This document shows, one piece after another, positions 60,601 through 64,000 of a stretch of DNA of 64,000 bases. The translations under genes were made by a program, and so were the position numbers. The DNA is from CAYSNP01 sp964432485. Lineage in GTDB: Bacteria; Bacillota; Clostridia; Christensenellales; DTU072. The stretch lies in assembly GCA_964432485.1 (NCBI GenBank), contig CAYSNP010000002.1:34004-98003 (forward strand), in the 5' to 3' direction. The notes under the pieces were generated by a model. It made no database searches. It was not told where the DNA came from and saw only the letters and a program-made list of their open reading frames with translations. The first letter of the stretch is position 1. Every line of letters begins with the position of its first letter.

Positions 60601-63600
60601 AACAAGTCTGCAAGCGAATCCTCTTGGAAAGATAAGGAATTGGCATTGCTTAGCCCGTCAGCCAATGCTTCTATATTAGTGATACCTAACCTAGGCAGAC
60701 CAAAGAAGCTAAGATCTAGATAGAGATTGCGATTCTTCATATAGATAATAAGCAAGGGAGTGTCATTGGTATTGAGCTCAGGTGTCTCACAATTGTAAAG
60801 AACAACTTCTAACTCACTGGCAAGTATATCGTTTATGTTGATATTGCCCCTTATTGTATAGCCTATATACATCTTAAAGTCGCTTAAATCCAGCTGAAGC
60901 GCTAAATCTTCTATTAAGCCTGACAATAGAGAATCAAAGAGTTCGTTTGTATAGTAGTCCTCTTGCGTATCTATAGCAAACATCCCCTCAAATTCAACTG
61001 CTATATTAAGATTCTCTAACAAAGTATCAAGGGGCTTAAATGAGGTGACATCAAAGTCGCTGGCTATATCCCTTCTGCCTATCAGAAATGCAACTTGCCT
61101 AATTAGGCAAAGGTCTAAATCAATTACCGAAAGCTCGGGATTGCCGCTGTCCAAAATGCCTAAATGTACATCCACATATCCATCATCAACTTTATAAATG
61201 GATAAAGTAGCAGAACCGACAATATCAGGCATATCAAGCTCTACTCCCAGCAGTCCCATAAGGGCTGTAAGCATCCCTGTATTAAGGATAATATTAACTT
61301 GATAATTATCTATTAATATATCGCCGATAATACTGCCTATTACCTCAAGAGGATCGGCGCCTTCACCTTGTTCGTCTTCAAAACTGATACCTTCTTGCAT
61401 CAAATTGAACAATGCTTGCTCTAAATCTGACTCCATTTCTGAATCGCTGCCAAAAAGACCTGAGAGCATATCGCTAATGCCTACATCTTCTATATAAAAC
61501 TTTGGCAGCGGTCCAAGCACAGAAAGCAAAGGTATATCTTGCTCAAGATTGTGCAATGAAGATAAATCTATAAAGACAGTATCGTCTTGTCCGGTATAGT
61601 AAATATGCAAGATTTTTTCCCGCAAGCCGGATGCGCCCTCCGGAATATAGACAATTATTGTCAGCTCTGTATTGCCAAGGTCTTTAACATCCACATTGGC
61701 ATTGATTTCATACTCGAATTTCAGTTCGCTATCTACGGTTATACCAATATCAATCAAGAACTTCTTAGTAATGCCTGCCATAATCCCGTCTAGCCCTATT
61801 ATCACTCCTTCTTGAGTGGGCGAAAGACCTAATGTAAAGTCGCCTGCTAAGTAAGCATTAAACTCTGTAACATCCTTAATATCGGTAAAGCTTTCCCGCT
61901 TTGCTTGAGTATCTACTGCGCTAAAGTCAAAGTTGGGCTCATACATTACTCTAAACTTATTGATATTAAATCCTGCCCTAAAGCTATCGCTTAGCTCAAT
62001 ACTTACATCCAGCCTATTAATTAAATCCGGAATACTGCCTGTACCCGATTCAACCCTAAGTCCCTTAAAGCCTAAACTGATACCGGGTGCAATCATACCC
62101 ATTATTTCGTTCAAAGTAGTATTGTCCACAGTCAGCACAAAGTTGCCGCCGGTTTTATGCCCGGGTAAATAAAGCACATCCTCTCGTAAGAGAATCTCTA
62201 AGAGTGCTATTATATCCAATCCGCCCTCTTCTTCATCTCCCTCCTCATTTAAGGGAGCAGGTAAAGGCTGCGTTGTTCGCATATAACTTGGGTCAAATAA
62301 AGCAAGCAAAGTTTCTGAACTGAACAAAGCACCGGTAATATCTATCCCGCTTAGCTTAATATCAGGCACAATCCTGCCATATTTATCAGTTAGCGCAGAC
62401 ATATCCAGGTATAGGGTATCCCCTATCAAGTAGCCTCTAACAAATTGCTCATCTTGGAATGTTAACAAAAGTTCTGCTCTATTAAGGGTGTTATCAAAGA
62501 AATCTAAACTAACTTTAGCATCTAAAGTAAAATCATATTTAGTTGCGGTAGGCATTTTAAGAGGAATTTGACCTACAGCACCTAAATCCAGCAAATCTTG
62601 ACCCAAAACATCATTTAGCGTAATTATGGTATTATCTTCATTTTCTACACTAAAGCTCAAATTAGTTTCGAAGTTTAACAAGCTCCCTTTACTATAAACT
62701 GAGCCAAAAGTCTCCTCGCCAAGCGGCGTCCTGGAGAAATCTATAGTTACCATATCCCCTTCTTTGCCTATTTTAAGAGGAGATACTGTAATATCTAAAT
62801 CAAACTCCTTTTGAAGCTGATTATTTTTAGGATTTTCTTTATCAATTACTATCGGTGTATCGATAGTAATGGAAAACCCATTGCTAACAAATGCATCCTC
62901 ATAATCTCGTACGCCTAAAACGGGCATTATAGTAGAAATAGCATTGACATTAGCATTCATTATAGGCCAATCTTTTTCAATAATGCTATGTAATCCAAAC
63001 CCAAGTAATTGGTCTAGCAATCTATCTATATCAGGCAATCCAAATGCCGCCCAGCTAATCTCTTTTACTTCTTGACCCAATGCTGCGGACAGAATAGCCA
63101 AAACCAGTTTGTTATTTAAGTTTGTCAGTAGCCAAGTTAACTTTAGCGGTGCAGAGATAATCTGAGTCTTGCCGCCATCGGCAATCGTCTGCTTGTAATC
63201 TTTCTCCCAAAGTATAGTAGACGCAGCCGACACGCCTGCATCCAAAACATCTATACCTGTATTGCCCGAAATAATGCCCGAAACTAAAGTAGTAGGGTCA
63301 ATACCTGCAGCAGCAAAGGTATCCACAAGAGTAAGTACCAGCTCGGTCATATTAAGCTCGTTAAGGTAAAACTTATCTTGTCCAACTACAAGGTAGCCGA
63401 TAGAACGATAGTAATATAAACCAAGGTCCAATCTGCCTGTAGGCACATCCCGTGCCTCTAAGAAAAACTGAGTTGCATCATTGTCAAAGATATTGATATT
63501 GCCTTTAACTACTACTCTATAATCGGTTACCGTATTGGGCACGACTAAGTAATTTTTGTAATAATAATGAAAATCAATATCAATATGTATCCACTCGTCT

Positions 63601-63830
63601 CCTGAGTTTTTCTGGACTAGAGATTTATTCCTAATTGTGTCAGAAATTGTTTTTTTAGCAGTAGCGGCATCAATCTTGTTTTCAATATCGCCTTCTGTTT
63701 CCTTTGCCTCACCGGTTTTAATCCCCGAATCTAAATCTTCAGGTTTCCTTTCCGAGCACGCTGCGATGGAAAAGAGCAGAATTAAGCATAAGACTGCTAG
63801 CAAAATTCTTTTCGTCACGCTGACTTTCAT
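42690..63830 (-). CDS. Giant 7046-residue repetitive surface lipoprotein
   Basis: One uninterrupted frame of 21.1 kb. The signal ends FSIAAC (Cys25), so it is anchored by lipid to the outer face of the membrane. Region 1 (about 30-3700) is a series of about 13 diverged repeats of 235-320 residues. Region 2 (about 3955-4520) has six carboxypeptidase-regulatory-like (transthyretin-like) domains. Region 3 (about 4550-5090) is unrecognised. Region 4 (about 5095-6370) holds Ig-like repeats with recurring IDPY or IDPF turns, similar to group 4. The last ~680 residues continue as beta-rich sequence without a recognised domain, and there is no sorting motif. It has a strong AGGAGGAGG site, a good promoter at 63942-63970 and a strong terminator, and no other gene in its transcript. 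Its role is unknown; a surface fibre, adhesin or ligand-carrying structure are possibilities. Confidence 0.9.
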   Translation of the reverse strand: MKVSVTKRILLAVLCLILLFSIAACSERKPEDLDSGIKTGEAKETEGDIENKIDAATAKKTISDTIRNKSLVQKNSGDEWIHIDIDFHYYYKNYLVVPNTVTDYRVVVKGNINIFDNDATQFFLEARDVPTGRLDLGLYYYRSIGYLVVGQDKFYLNELNMTELVLTLVDTFAAAGIDPTTLVSGIISGNTGIDVLDAGVSAASTILWEKDYKQTIADGGKTQIISAPLKLTWLLTNLNNKLVLAILSAALGQEVKEISWAAFGLPDIDRLLDQLLGFGLHSIIEKDWPIMNANVNAISTIMPVLGVRDYEDAFVSNGFSITIDTPIVIDKENPKNNQLQKEFDLDITVSPLKIGKEGDMVTIDFSRTPLGEETFGSVYSKGSLLNFETNLSFSVENEDNTIITLNDVLGQDLLDLGAVGQIPLKMPTATKYDFTLDAKVSLDFFDNTLNRAELLLTFQDEQFVRGYLIGDTLYLDMSALTDKYGRIVPDIKLSGIDITGALFSSETLLALFDPSYMRTTQPLPAPLNEEGDEEEGGLDIIALLEILLREDVLYLPGHKTGGNFVLTVDNTTLNEIMGMIAPGISLGFKGLRVESGTGSIPDLINRLDVSIELSDSFRAGFNINKFRVMYEPNFDFSAVDTQAKRESFTDIKDVTEFNAYLAGDFTLGLSPTQEGVIIGLDGIMAGITKKFLIDIGITVDSELKFEYEINANVDVKDLGNTELTIIVYIPEGASGLREKILHIYYTGQDDTVFIDLSSLHNLEQDIPLLSVLGPLPKFYIEDVGISDMLSGLFGSDSEMESDLEQALFNLMQEGISFEDEQGEGADPLEVIGSIIGDILIDNYQVNIILNTGMLTALMGLLGVELDMPDIVGSATLSIYKVDDGYVDVHLGILDSGNPELSVIDLDLCLIRQVAFLIGRRDIASDFDVTSFKPLDTLLENLNIAVEFEGMFAIDTQEDYYTNELFDSLLSGLIEDLALQLDLSDFKMYIGYTIRGNININDILASELEVVLYNCETPELNTNDTPLLIIYMKNRNLYLDLSFFGLPRLGITNIEALADGLSNANSLSFQEDSLADLLIQNQEPEDAIKIQLLINPSGLSVSLTGEIIGALLAMLGVDLPITFNYAEIEINTTADAGLSVGIGIEVFDVSFTVGNIYISIDSGDKHIIEVPRIGEYNMTDMGLPLGVYLEVQGYFYFTNEEPSTADLSPLLGQFLEDIDLNLFLEFLGIEDEEVYYSLKAYINLLDMENSRVSFALRKTRQGDSLLSVYYESGDLYIDTNLFNIGKVLLRDVGNIFTNSTPPDEYDEDFLNEEPIYNAKSFLDLIFSDGGLGLSITKDVLLTVFLMLGLDLEEALAELDFGVSAVFTIEPIHVDIGIEFTTAKFGLVLDALDIKWQYEGLIEPPADAASYEVVTQLTKIGIELTGSFTLDVFGNSKGVRMDKILGTLGMVSDIGILFQVLGDTFGGTVYYKIKANLDISNLSNIQLVLYLSSSPNAEDQGDILTFYIMGQPDGSIDIYIDAAVFNLEKIKIVNVSQVINMFTSSGATPLAVEGNINNSEDGSTALLPNIIVGISMQKHLQSSVFAVNVTTGAIYSLLSTLAGLDISGLVSEFPPEANLEIINDEFLLKVALEFQDLMYMDLLIHEPSLTLSPANIYVESPSEYTEINDKFSTVKVSFGGEINLTAYPTDSDSEIDFSNLIMEFLHTTDFGVIIQNLDYLHSTIYYNVEASINIKEILAGNLAKAFKLKFTVTDINGNLLIAAYLDDGTIYIDLSALNVGKVKIEDAFSLFGLVSVEDAEEILNQVRLLNEEQTPGESMASAYVTLQLSNENGIFVQIAQDTVVIMLNSFGLPGSLIVHTLNDIEGIITLNNEGFALGLNIAEYEFEFCFNRLEVNFKNNEVNIDINKDSYASLNELPNEIHASLNLTFNLDMSEGAEYDFTNLISTLISGGSLGFDIRPTLKILEQISTEYRLHIEAMLKINDILSSDIKLDLYAVGVDEPVLRLYYIEGTIYIDAEAFNIQKLRIADGVNFFTSLFVTDNPVPLGNMAPIDDSDQAGALASVINVTLSREGLVTHIGASALFAVLGVIGGISSDAQDLVTSIGDLHFDLSLFSPETLAEISVKLWASDETGQPREGYGIVFSVKVGYDFNINLAPEQKHLSTPLDYAAYVEIKEIAPIISIATTIDINLVAAKKEIPDIYGEPLSGFINSLITDLVFQIALNIEENQSAKIVLDIKAEFNPLDLTSLALQIEVKKDNKLYARISVMSGNLYIDLSFMGGSRMRMADVIDLIFSSSEEEPDNSIANQESNEEEIELPILSLLAQIQTNGLFVFAERQVFDILFSMLGLNEFTMMSNIHATVSLVPNADIKSVVVGAEIGIGDSSESDVFTLGVAINGLRVNFVRFGNDQLIKVNSTQFVDITDINIIKLETTLEFFLATETGSFEFKNLLAQLFDSEDLFGRALAPQLEIAQEIGDTIVVELKLLIPLDDIVNGLQVRAHIYSKSSEAFDLELIYWNSNLYLDGDKIGLSKIYGKNLINVLSGFLVQGQDEEDEPINAELYYMAWQELLNSDDPLLSDAAKVTFILSELNGLTIKVSTGMLIAALGLVGVDLTPYFDGLVKPGLEVNVSPALNFKIEIKLPSVTSEGSIDLGLMLIGQSTSFDTLYEVIVDTIAGPVTNVPPLISPEEREEYTDYSDMNIYLAFSVVVDIGLDEGRLDFSQLLHILADGINMGLDIREAHTVRLSIDIELGLAINKLISRDETEIDESVRLKGNIHYTIIDIDGGEFHSQTVLYIFNYGQELYVSLEVFGTEVKLKIPDFSIGGLINEMIDLSSFTEAYEEDRELNNAAYLLYNDNGVSNDLVIDLVLDKQGIAILITAEVIGALERLISSEELDMTGAIRSIIDEGRVGLFFDNGMYIGLEVSKEGDAAQNIAGYDLKILLLDGLVFDTNGKNEQKKYYHFFNSFQQDIESGMFNDYFFTDEIRDRVTVGLKIELTADLVHTLLDWSDLFDVQEVPTKFILEFLSDMYGTIIMEVLVDINIFGIAQLGLEAQVLLKDTSGEVLLALYYVGNLNKMAENAYQAALYLECEPLGIPKLKIGHPTLLNFLDFDIAKLVGYEDEDEQDENGPQNAEEDDSIGSIDITKLFDSISIAKGTVGIVVAHNVVASILSDLFGFNFADIGALELAVDMVEDEVVLDLALDIERNLAFRIGLSDFYIHLGTNNIFKNKDFNVYKDLNDYKLELTVESSLNVTDKLFSIFDMKALTAPLLNDIGIVLQAGDNLDMQLDFVLKVFIDFADLNLLKFELEVKLFDKIMARIIYIGEMNNGTIYLQLEGLGLPNMRLSGINLGELVKGLISNIGEEEDGEIIENAAPNIFNAEMSDDLSKLQSLLHFILDYEEVTLAITGALAVSLLGSVTDGMAFPEFDRFKIGYNKKDDLAGLLLILTQNGTTLEESFRIKYNFNAMHFNFATNAITTINYSKDSSGKTIIYQDISVINKIGLTLDAEITLKTKKPTGEKSPSITGLENLVAGLIGAPSNAIELDLQNSYLVYGLSLGLIVDLANLSNTKLSLDVTYNMRPLLSVYYIGETNTVYADLSGLGLFRASISGLDLMSLIGDLLTGFELIAPGEGLNVGGLIDGLLNAEGGGAIKRLPTIKIVLDNKNISILPNIEVIAALVPSLGGMLPPIALISAGMNFYAGLNNASVQVKLDTVGNDVFINVPQGGLRFAIGDAADGFTYVPSASALNKYGGIAGINLNANGMAMDTLGLVHSIYDSINLKRFVVYLEKRNYYWQQRSFSEAFETTQDYGVRVDPNSNEGFSDWGNYSDYDDYYVSPRDVPTGVNGYNRTKLMINRKTNNVLEVDFWQIDNKASRSGVYIQDSGLNLKLGTGLIWYLDVSMVFDLLPPPWNLLKHIIKPKIPIPIGEIVDRLGVLPSLMDLSIDSLIGDDEETKVELFNNVFGYVVDNVTGEPVAGAKVMVQQSGGKQYITYTNKDGAYAFLKLPEGKGYRLTITCPEQYYRKDESTTFNVAFYASNESYIYNDSIVIPTKKLIREDTAIYNDVHFHGRVVDHLGAPAVGVAIYVSKKEKTEFFYIGSTDEDGYYDLYADGLIGSKHYVMIGASSGVLFELGEDKFYVITQTNEKVDGFDVFRNYTLVLYDLYTNITFTGTVTDYFGALMPNTEVQLRDEVKGTITIGYTNDEARYTITVEAIQGLYHSIRAKKADYHTMAYTKKTVNSNNQTITHNLILNKIRNVEYKGVIKDDFGNPIQNANIRIDNIVVAQTNIMGEYGYTQSVDGLSKKIRAEKAGYFQPEDISKTIDGGMSEVVTNMTLYSIKNITFSGVVRDNSSNPIATATVYYNEEPVTTTNAFGEYSYTYVMPPGTIKEKDFKLEHSLRVAKDGYFDISKVNIISYKETGSVERDFVLEPINSGSIIGTLVDENGDPIASGVYIYFKIDGKTVIKDDTRGLEPIDFAKENYTTGAPQVGIDNAGNINIKGVPLNVNIVVKFRSTKYEYKNITLTRQLKKEKENNTYNLGVVVLTTKPIHWSQIDSNLDIGTIVRVRIRLGADIKDADYHNDDFGSGTFQLDQDRSVYNRLNKGIETGAADIYDDISYIEVWLDPMFINDLFGTIHNLMMEMMSIMAINPDSVVLPHDLIKKANVIFDDNDIPVGHIYNENDEELYNYKYPSYTYYLAAYKNGVNKIPSGVIGWGIGQAVESLGGIVKTAIGYAPYLLGDVLRQASAILAHIVPFQDAYSMIQTQGVTGNPLNVYSALLDPGDEDGLVDIGTRVVEREVNYFDLGAYVKISMDTSDPYQNTVQRISILLNGATYKNQKTTEWIFDGLNTREVTYVNHELAGNGDFTPDCTSVQKRDIVLNKVVNTANQDYMKNWIKYSVSNSYVIINEYDTDIDRTLLNQYFIYDNYGHQIYDSGHSLKDDAFQELDIDNNGIGLRVAKAIPDSFIRFDASKEDDREIDYNPPSEIIFNDPYNPSDFTFVGGTWAFTEGTGPENDRRATNKDYQKTPLDFLPNRAYVSFLDGTSFGNNGIAIIWDMTAIRFDPAGTDPSDPKDVYYLKGYALNQTYGKYGTEYTKIKCTIQPRLVDPAQAVELRELPEIDPLSFDEAKYLAHLPEMFHYDFDTNTGGYSYVFTNLVWDLSQTDFNYDSITANIKLTYSFPGVLPATIDVPVSVKNRTVINVNTEVPGSYNDSGIITESGNFQVRFDPFENTDPKASLATLTRLNVKTAAEDSFINWRIAEADLSELDVYDPHEYVQGPYSVYFWLADDFGKLQKITVEVLINSKEIIATSLQDQEFIPYGYQDGEPNRLLLPEDVTVYYADGTHQVIPVPISAWHVPAMSYTFDDFEPGSEGDVKDYSITTLLGIGESTQEVGFTVRVHKRELLSMEPLQLDSVTDLVLPARRLVKFFDGNSEIFEEVDIHWAISQEQVSSSFAGATYYSNVTINDDLFGQQTLKNVRITVSQTSINALLLPQEVSPEDKDIIPFIATTRINELLDKPGFKLAIEGSQQATLDQSLFDIVSWRYVNEGGIYLDGEQSWIVVKIGNKGYGAGNKIWTQEVFVDLSDYVLDVSTALVNDTLEIDPYDYTLPTALNVTLYDDSVVEDIPCLYDLSSIIETFFKTPSAVITKGITIGNGNNLLQFTLNVINTNPRAKISVDYGIDFENVEIKAFDTTFTLPLIAEVTFDTGETLTLPVEWLSVGDFGEQGGIVTGINKIGNNKFGYIDDLVYINIAPEQIISTTVPETITIDPYGASVNEQLLAQGLDITNIPVVTTEAGEQNPRVMNAPMPDINITFEGNGEGETIYFMVGLSWHLDKRIEKAIAVNVIVEERSAVGVIEKFEGTVYQHANLDEYDSLTILFQDGTQKILPISSWDTSNLRYTLIGGRYTVKAFFGTGQMFQGVDVEVIVKPSKLLSIGEMAMVGGQWVYQPIERLIVDPYEGFVDLPSTVYAQFQYATDPMAIKVDWAYSHIARVMSVNGDGSGLNSNYEGNMAAVATVYMQEDSSKTALQSLEVPVTVLNKEIKTIYVSKSIEGNDYVEYNSEVFIDPYAGPYSELFASEDFAYYRRVKLLLKDNTEKEFDLTAGSYRIFDNDTKVATNLNNLYTGRNVIVNMTFGASGGSIALDAMSTRTIDVTIYDMTYASGLPKDDFTIDVYGIRVGASFDTEVTFEQGQEFALKGIGTDEIEHTFAVTYDDKHINTQFKAELPVRIGSAINFNEGEGRLYATYGNEYGGYQIVNIPIYYLNRVADRLFDPEDTPYFGAFEPGSQQVGFVIDPFVFNKDTFIDAFPTSGSAQFTDQYGAISKVLDIDWDNTKAQKLFSIKGGITQVYGTIGSGVNAQRIEFLIKVLNRRVVNSVENESITGIIKSGAYQSGGVLYTGKLKPYRYLDSPDVPAQLNSDLFATDATFTINTVEGDPITYTYNRVATSQGALILDPEETNLIMAMQMDSGMPLSHRGGYLRFYLTMPGYASGKDGQQQVPLYIPMQEQYIKDVTVDDNTSQGVAIGWDEGGNLIQTSSTSWKIENPYYFIIKYGGLALPDNVLVKTGTAEGGVDDIYKMEVRWNNATRNMLNINYDDVLIETAFSVDLDGQSYGLTFECVPYILSNTLLFSILDKPFGIDEFIDLPENNARHSEVHNIINVDSNGNYIITFDNGKQVSFEGIGGSGNRFTFNKWDFSDVIFDDQADIQEATLRLGGIGGQLIRWELATCSKYIVNYSLQTLYVTALGQSFSFPDLNPDALPEKITQYFSDNTYKEFMVEYTQVIEPDMEYAVNFNPTTRVVTANMKSPAVPNESAYGEGIAGFISGFQEPEGVASPGVIRWIPTTNRAYPSTEQETGETIFFSVYENKGDGNKNGTKNTYLRHPDDPDYGYVVAPGLGVDYKYLRKEEAPYGIYILDGYKSDCYFPPGQTQNVVPILQVKKGTRFDFRNLPVYDVYNEWTTGLIRYIDLIEHYQEFTYYMPWSTGSVRYLPSDLASAWSYTGSEETFGDNTAPENINTNEVGAVYTISTSIALGSSTYRLHCKIEIVNEIT
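44700..48540 (-). repeat. Ig-like (group-4-like) repeat region of the giant lipoprotein
   Basis: About ten or more diverged units of roughly 80-130 residues. Each combines an IDPY-like turn (near 47030, 46540, 45970, 45650 and 44955, with variants between) with a strand pattern resembling LP-x-V-T-V-x-Y-x-D-G followed by a P-V-x-W strand, for example LPEDVTVYYADGTHQ and LPSTVYAQF with KVDW. This is the general outline of bacterial Ig-like group 4 domains. Boundaries are approximate. Confidence 0.6.
50275..51965 (-). repeat. Six tandem carboxypeptidase-regulatory-like domains in the giant lipoprotein
   Basis: Six units of 80-100 residues start near 51960, 51640, 51350, 51070, 50830 and 50540. 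Each begins with a G-x-V-x-D-x-x-G-x-P strand and turn: GYVVDNVTGEPVAGAKV, GRVVDHLGAPAVGVAI, GTVTDYFGALMPNTEV, GVIKDDFGNPIQNANI, GVVRDNSSNPIATATV and GTLVDENGDPIASGVY. Most continue with a T-N-x-x-G-x-Y strand (for example YTNKDGAYAF). This is the CarboxypepD_reg/Cna-B-like fold. Confidence 0.85.
52730..63740 (-). repeat. About 13 diverged ~250-residue repeats in the giant lipoprotein
   Basis: A landmark strand pair recurs: a Y-Y or I-Y strand, then G-x-L-Y-I-D-L-S, then a G-K-x-x-I strand. Examples are DGTIYIDLSALNVGKVKI, EGTIYIDAEAFNIQKLRI, SGNLYIDLSFMGGSRM and NGTIYLQLEGLGLPNMRL. I place it near residues 157, 477, 750, 1038, 1273, 1518, 1772, 2014, 2274, 2521, 2805, 3088, 3333 and 3595. 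Between landmarks each unit adds a G-L-x-V-x-I strand, a helix (ALLxxLGLDL) and more paired beta strands. Positions are estimated from base coordinates. Confidence 0.75.
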
Positions 63831-63941
63831 AGATTACCTCCTCCTAACTCATTTTAGGATTTGACAGGCAATGTGCTTATCCATTGCTGTTAATTTTCTT
63901 AAATATTGGATTAGATTATTCTTTATTCGAATTGTAGTATT

Positions 63942-63970
63942 ATTTTACTATACACCTGATAATCTGTCAA
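63942..63970 (-). promoter_or_regulatory. Promoter of the giant lipoprotein gene
   Basis: Minus strand: -35 TTGACA (63970-63965), 17 bases, -10 TAAAAT (63947-63942). It leaves a leader of about 105 bases, the longest in the window. I found no clear riboswitch fold in it. Confidence 0.7.
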
Positions 63971-64000
63971 TAGTGTATTTTATGCTATATTATATATATA

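Noticed and set aside
63841..63941. A riboswitch in the ~105-base leader of the giant gene
   Set aside because: I could not find a conserved riboswitch core or a terminator/antiterminator pair in it.

Overview
The window looks like chromosomal DNA of a low-GC member of the Bacillota, probably a gut-type clostridial lineage. The reasons are near-consensus sigma-A promoters (TTGACA-17-TATAAT), AGGAGG-type ribosome binding sites, a YerC/YecD TrpR-like regulator, a YyaC-type sporulation protein, a VanW-family protein, and many lipoproteins and Ig-like surface proteins with no outer-membrane machinery. TGA acts as a normal stop (the genes ending at 18102 and 24588), so the standard bacterial code applies. 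I see no rRNA, tRNA, CRISPR array, insertion sequence or prophage. The taxonomic call is inference from gene content.

Left third (1-17.6 kb): a partial TrpX-like substrate-binding lipoprotein at the edge; a membrane-anchored metallophosphoesterase; an amino-acid ABC transporter operon (binding protein, permease, ATPase) ending in a TrpR-like regulator; MscL; a leftward operon of GH13 glucosidase, TilS, Hpt and CCA-adding enzyme; and a rightward run of a MacB/FtsX-type ABC protein, an asparaginase-like protein, a lipoprotein with leucine-rich repeats and a VanW protein.

Middle (17.6-36 kb): a leftward six-gene operon encoding a very large secreted M6-type metalloprotease (with an RCC1-like propeller, many Ig-like domains and a dockerin-like end), a lipoprotein sharing its Ig-like domain, a GH20 hexosaminidase, a Ca2+-type P-ATPase, an alpha/beta-hydrolase-like protein without the usual serine, and signal peptidase I. 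Then come FtsH, YyaC with a forespore-type promoter candidate, a CvpA-like membrane protein, and a fused shikimate dehydrogenase-shikimate kinase.

Right part (36-64 kb): two paralogous beta-helix surface proteins face each other tail to tail with overlapping stops. One carries an in-frame TGA. Both end with a short motif that also ends the neighbouring AroE-AroK fusion. A TIM-barrel sugar isomerase follows. The last 21 kb is a single gene for a 7046-residue lipoprotein: about 13 diverged repeats of roughly 250 residues, six carboxypeptidase-regulatory-like domains, and a run of Ig-like domains.

The most unusual material is the giant lipoprotein, the C-terminal motif shared by unrelated neighbouring genes, and the interrupted paralogue pair.
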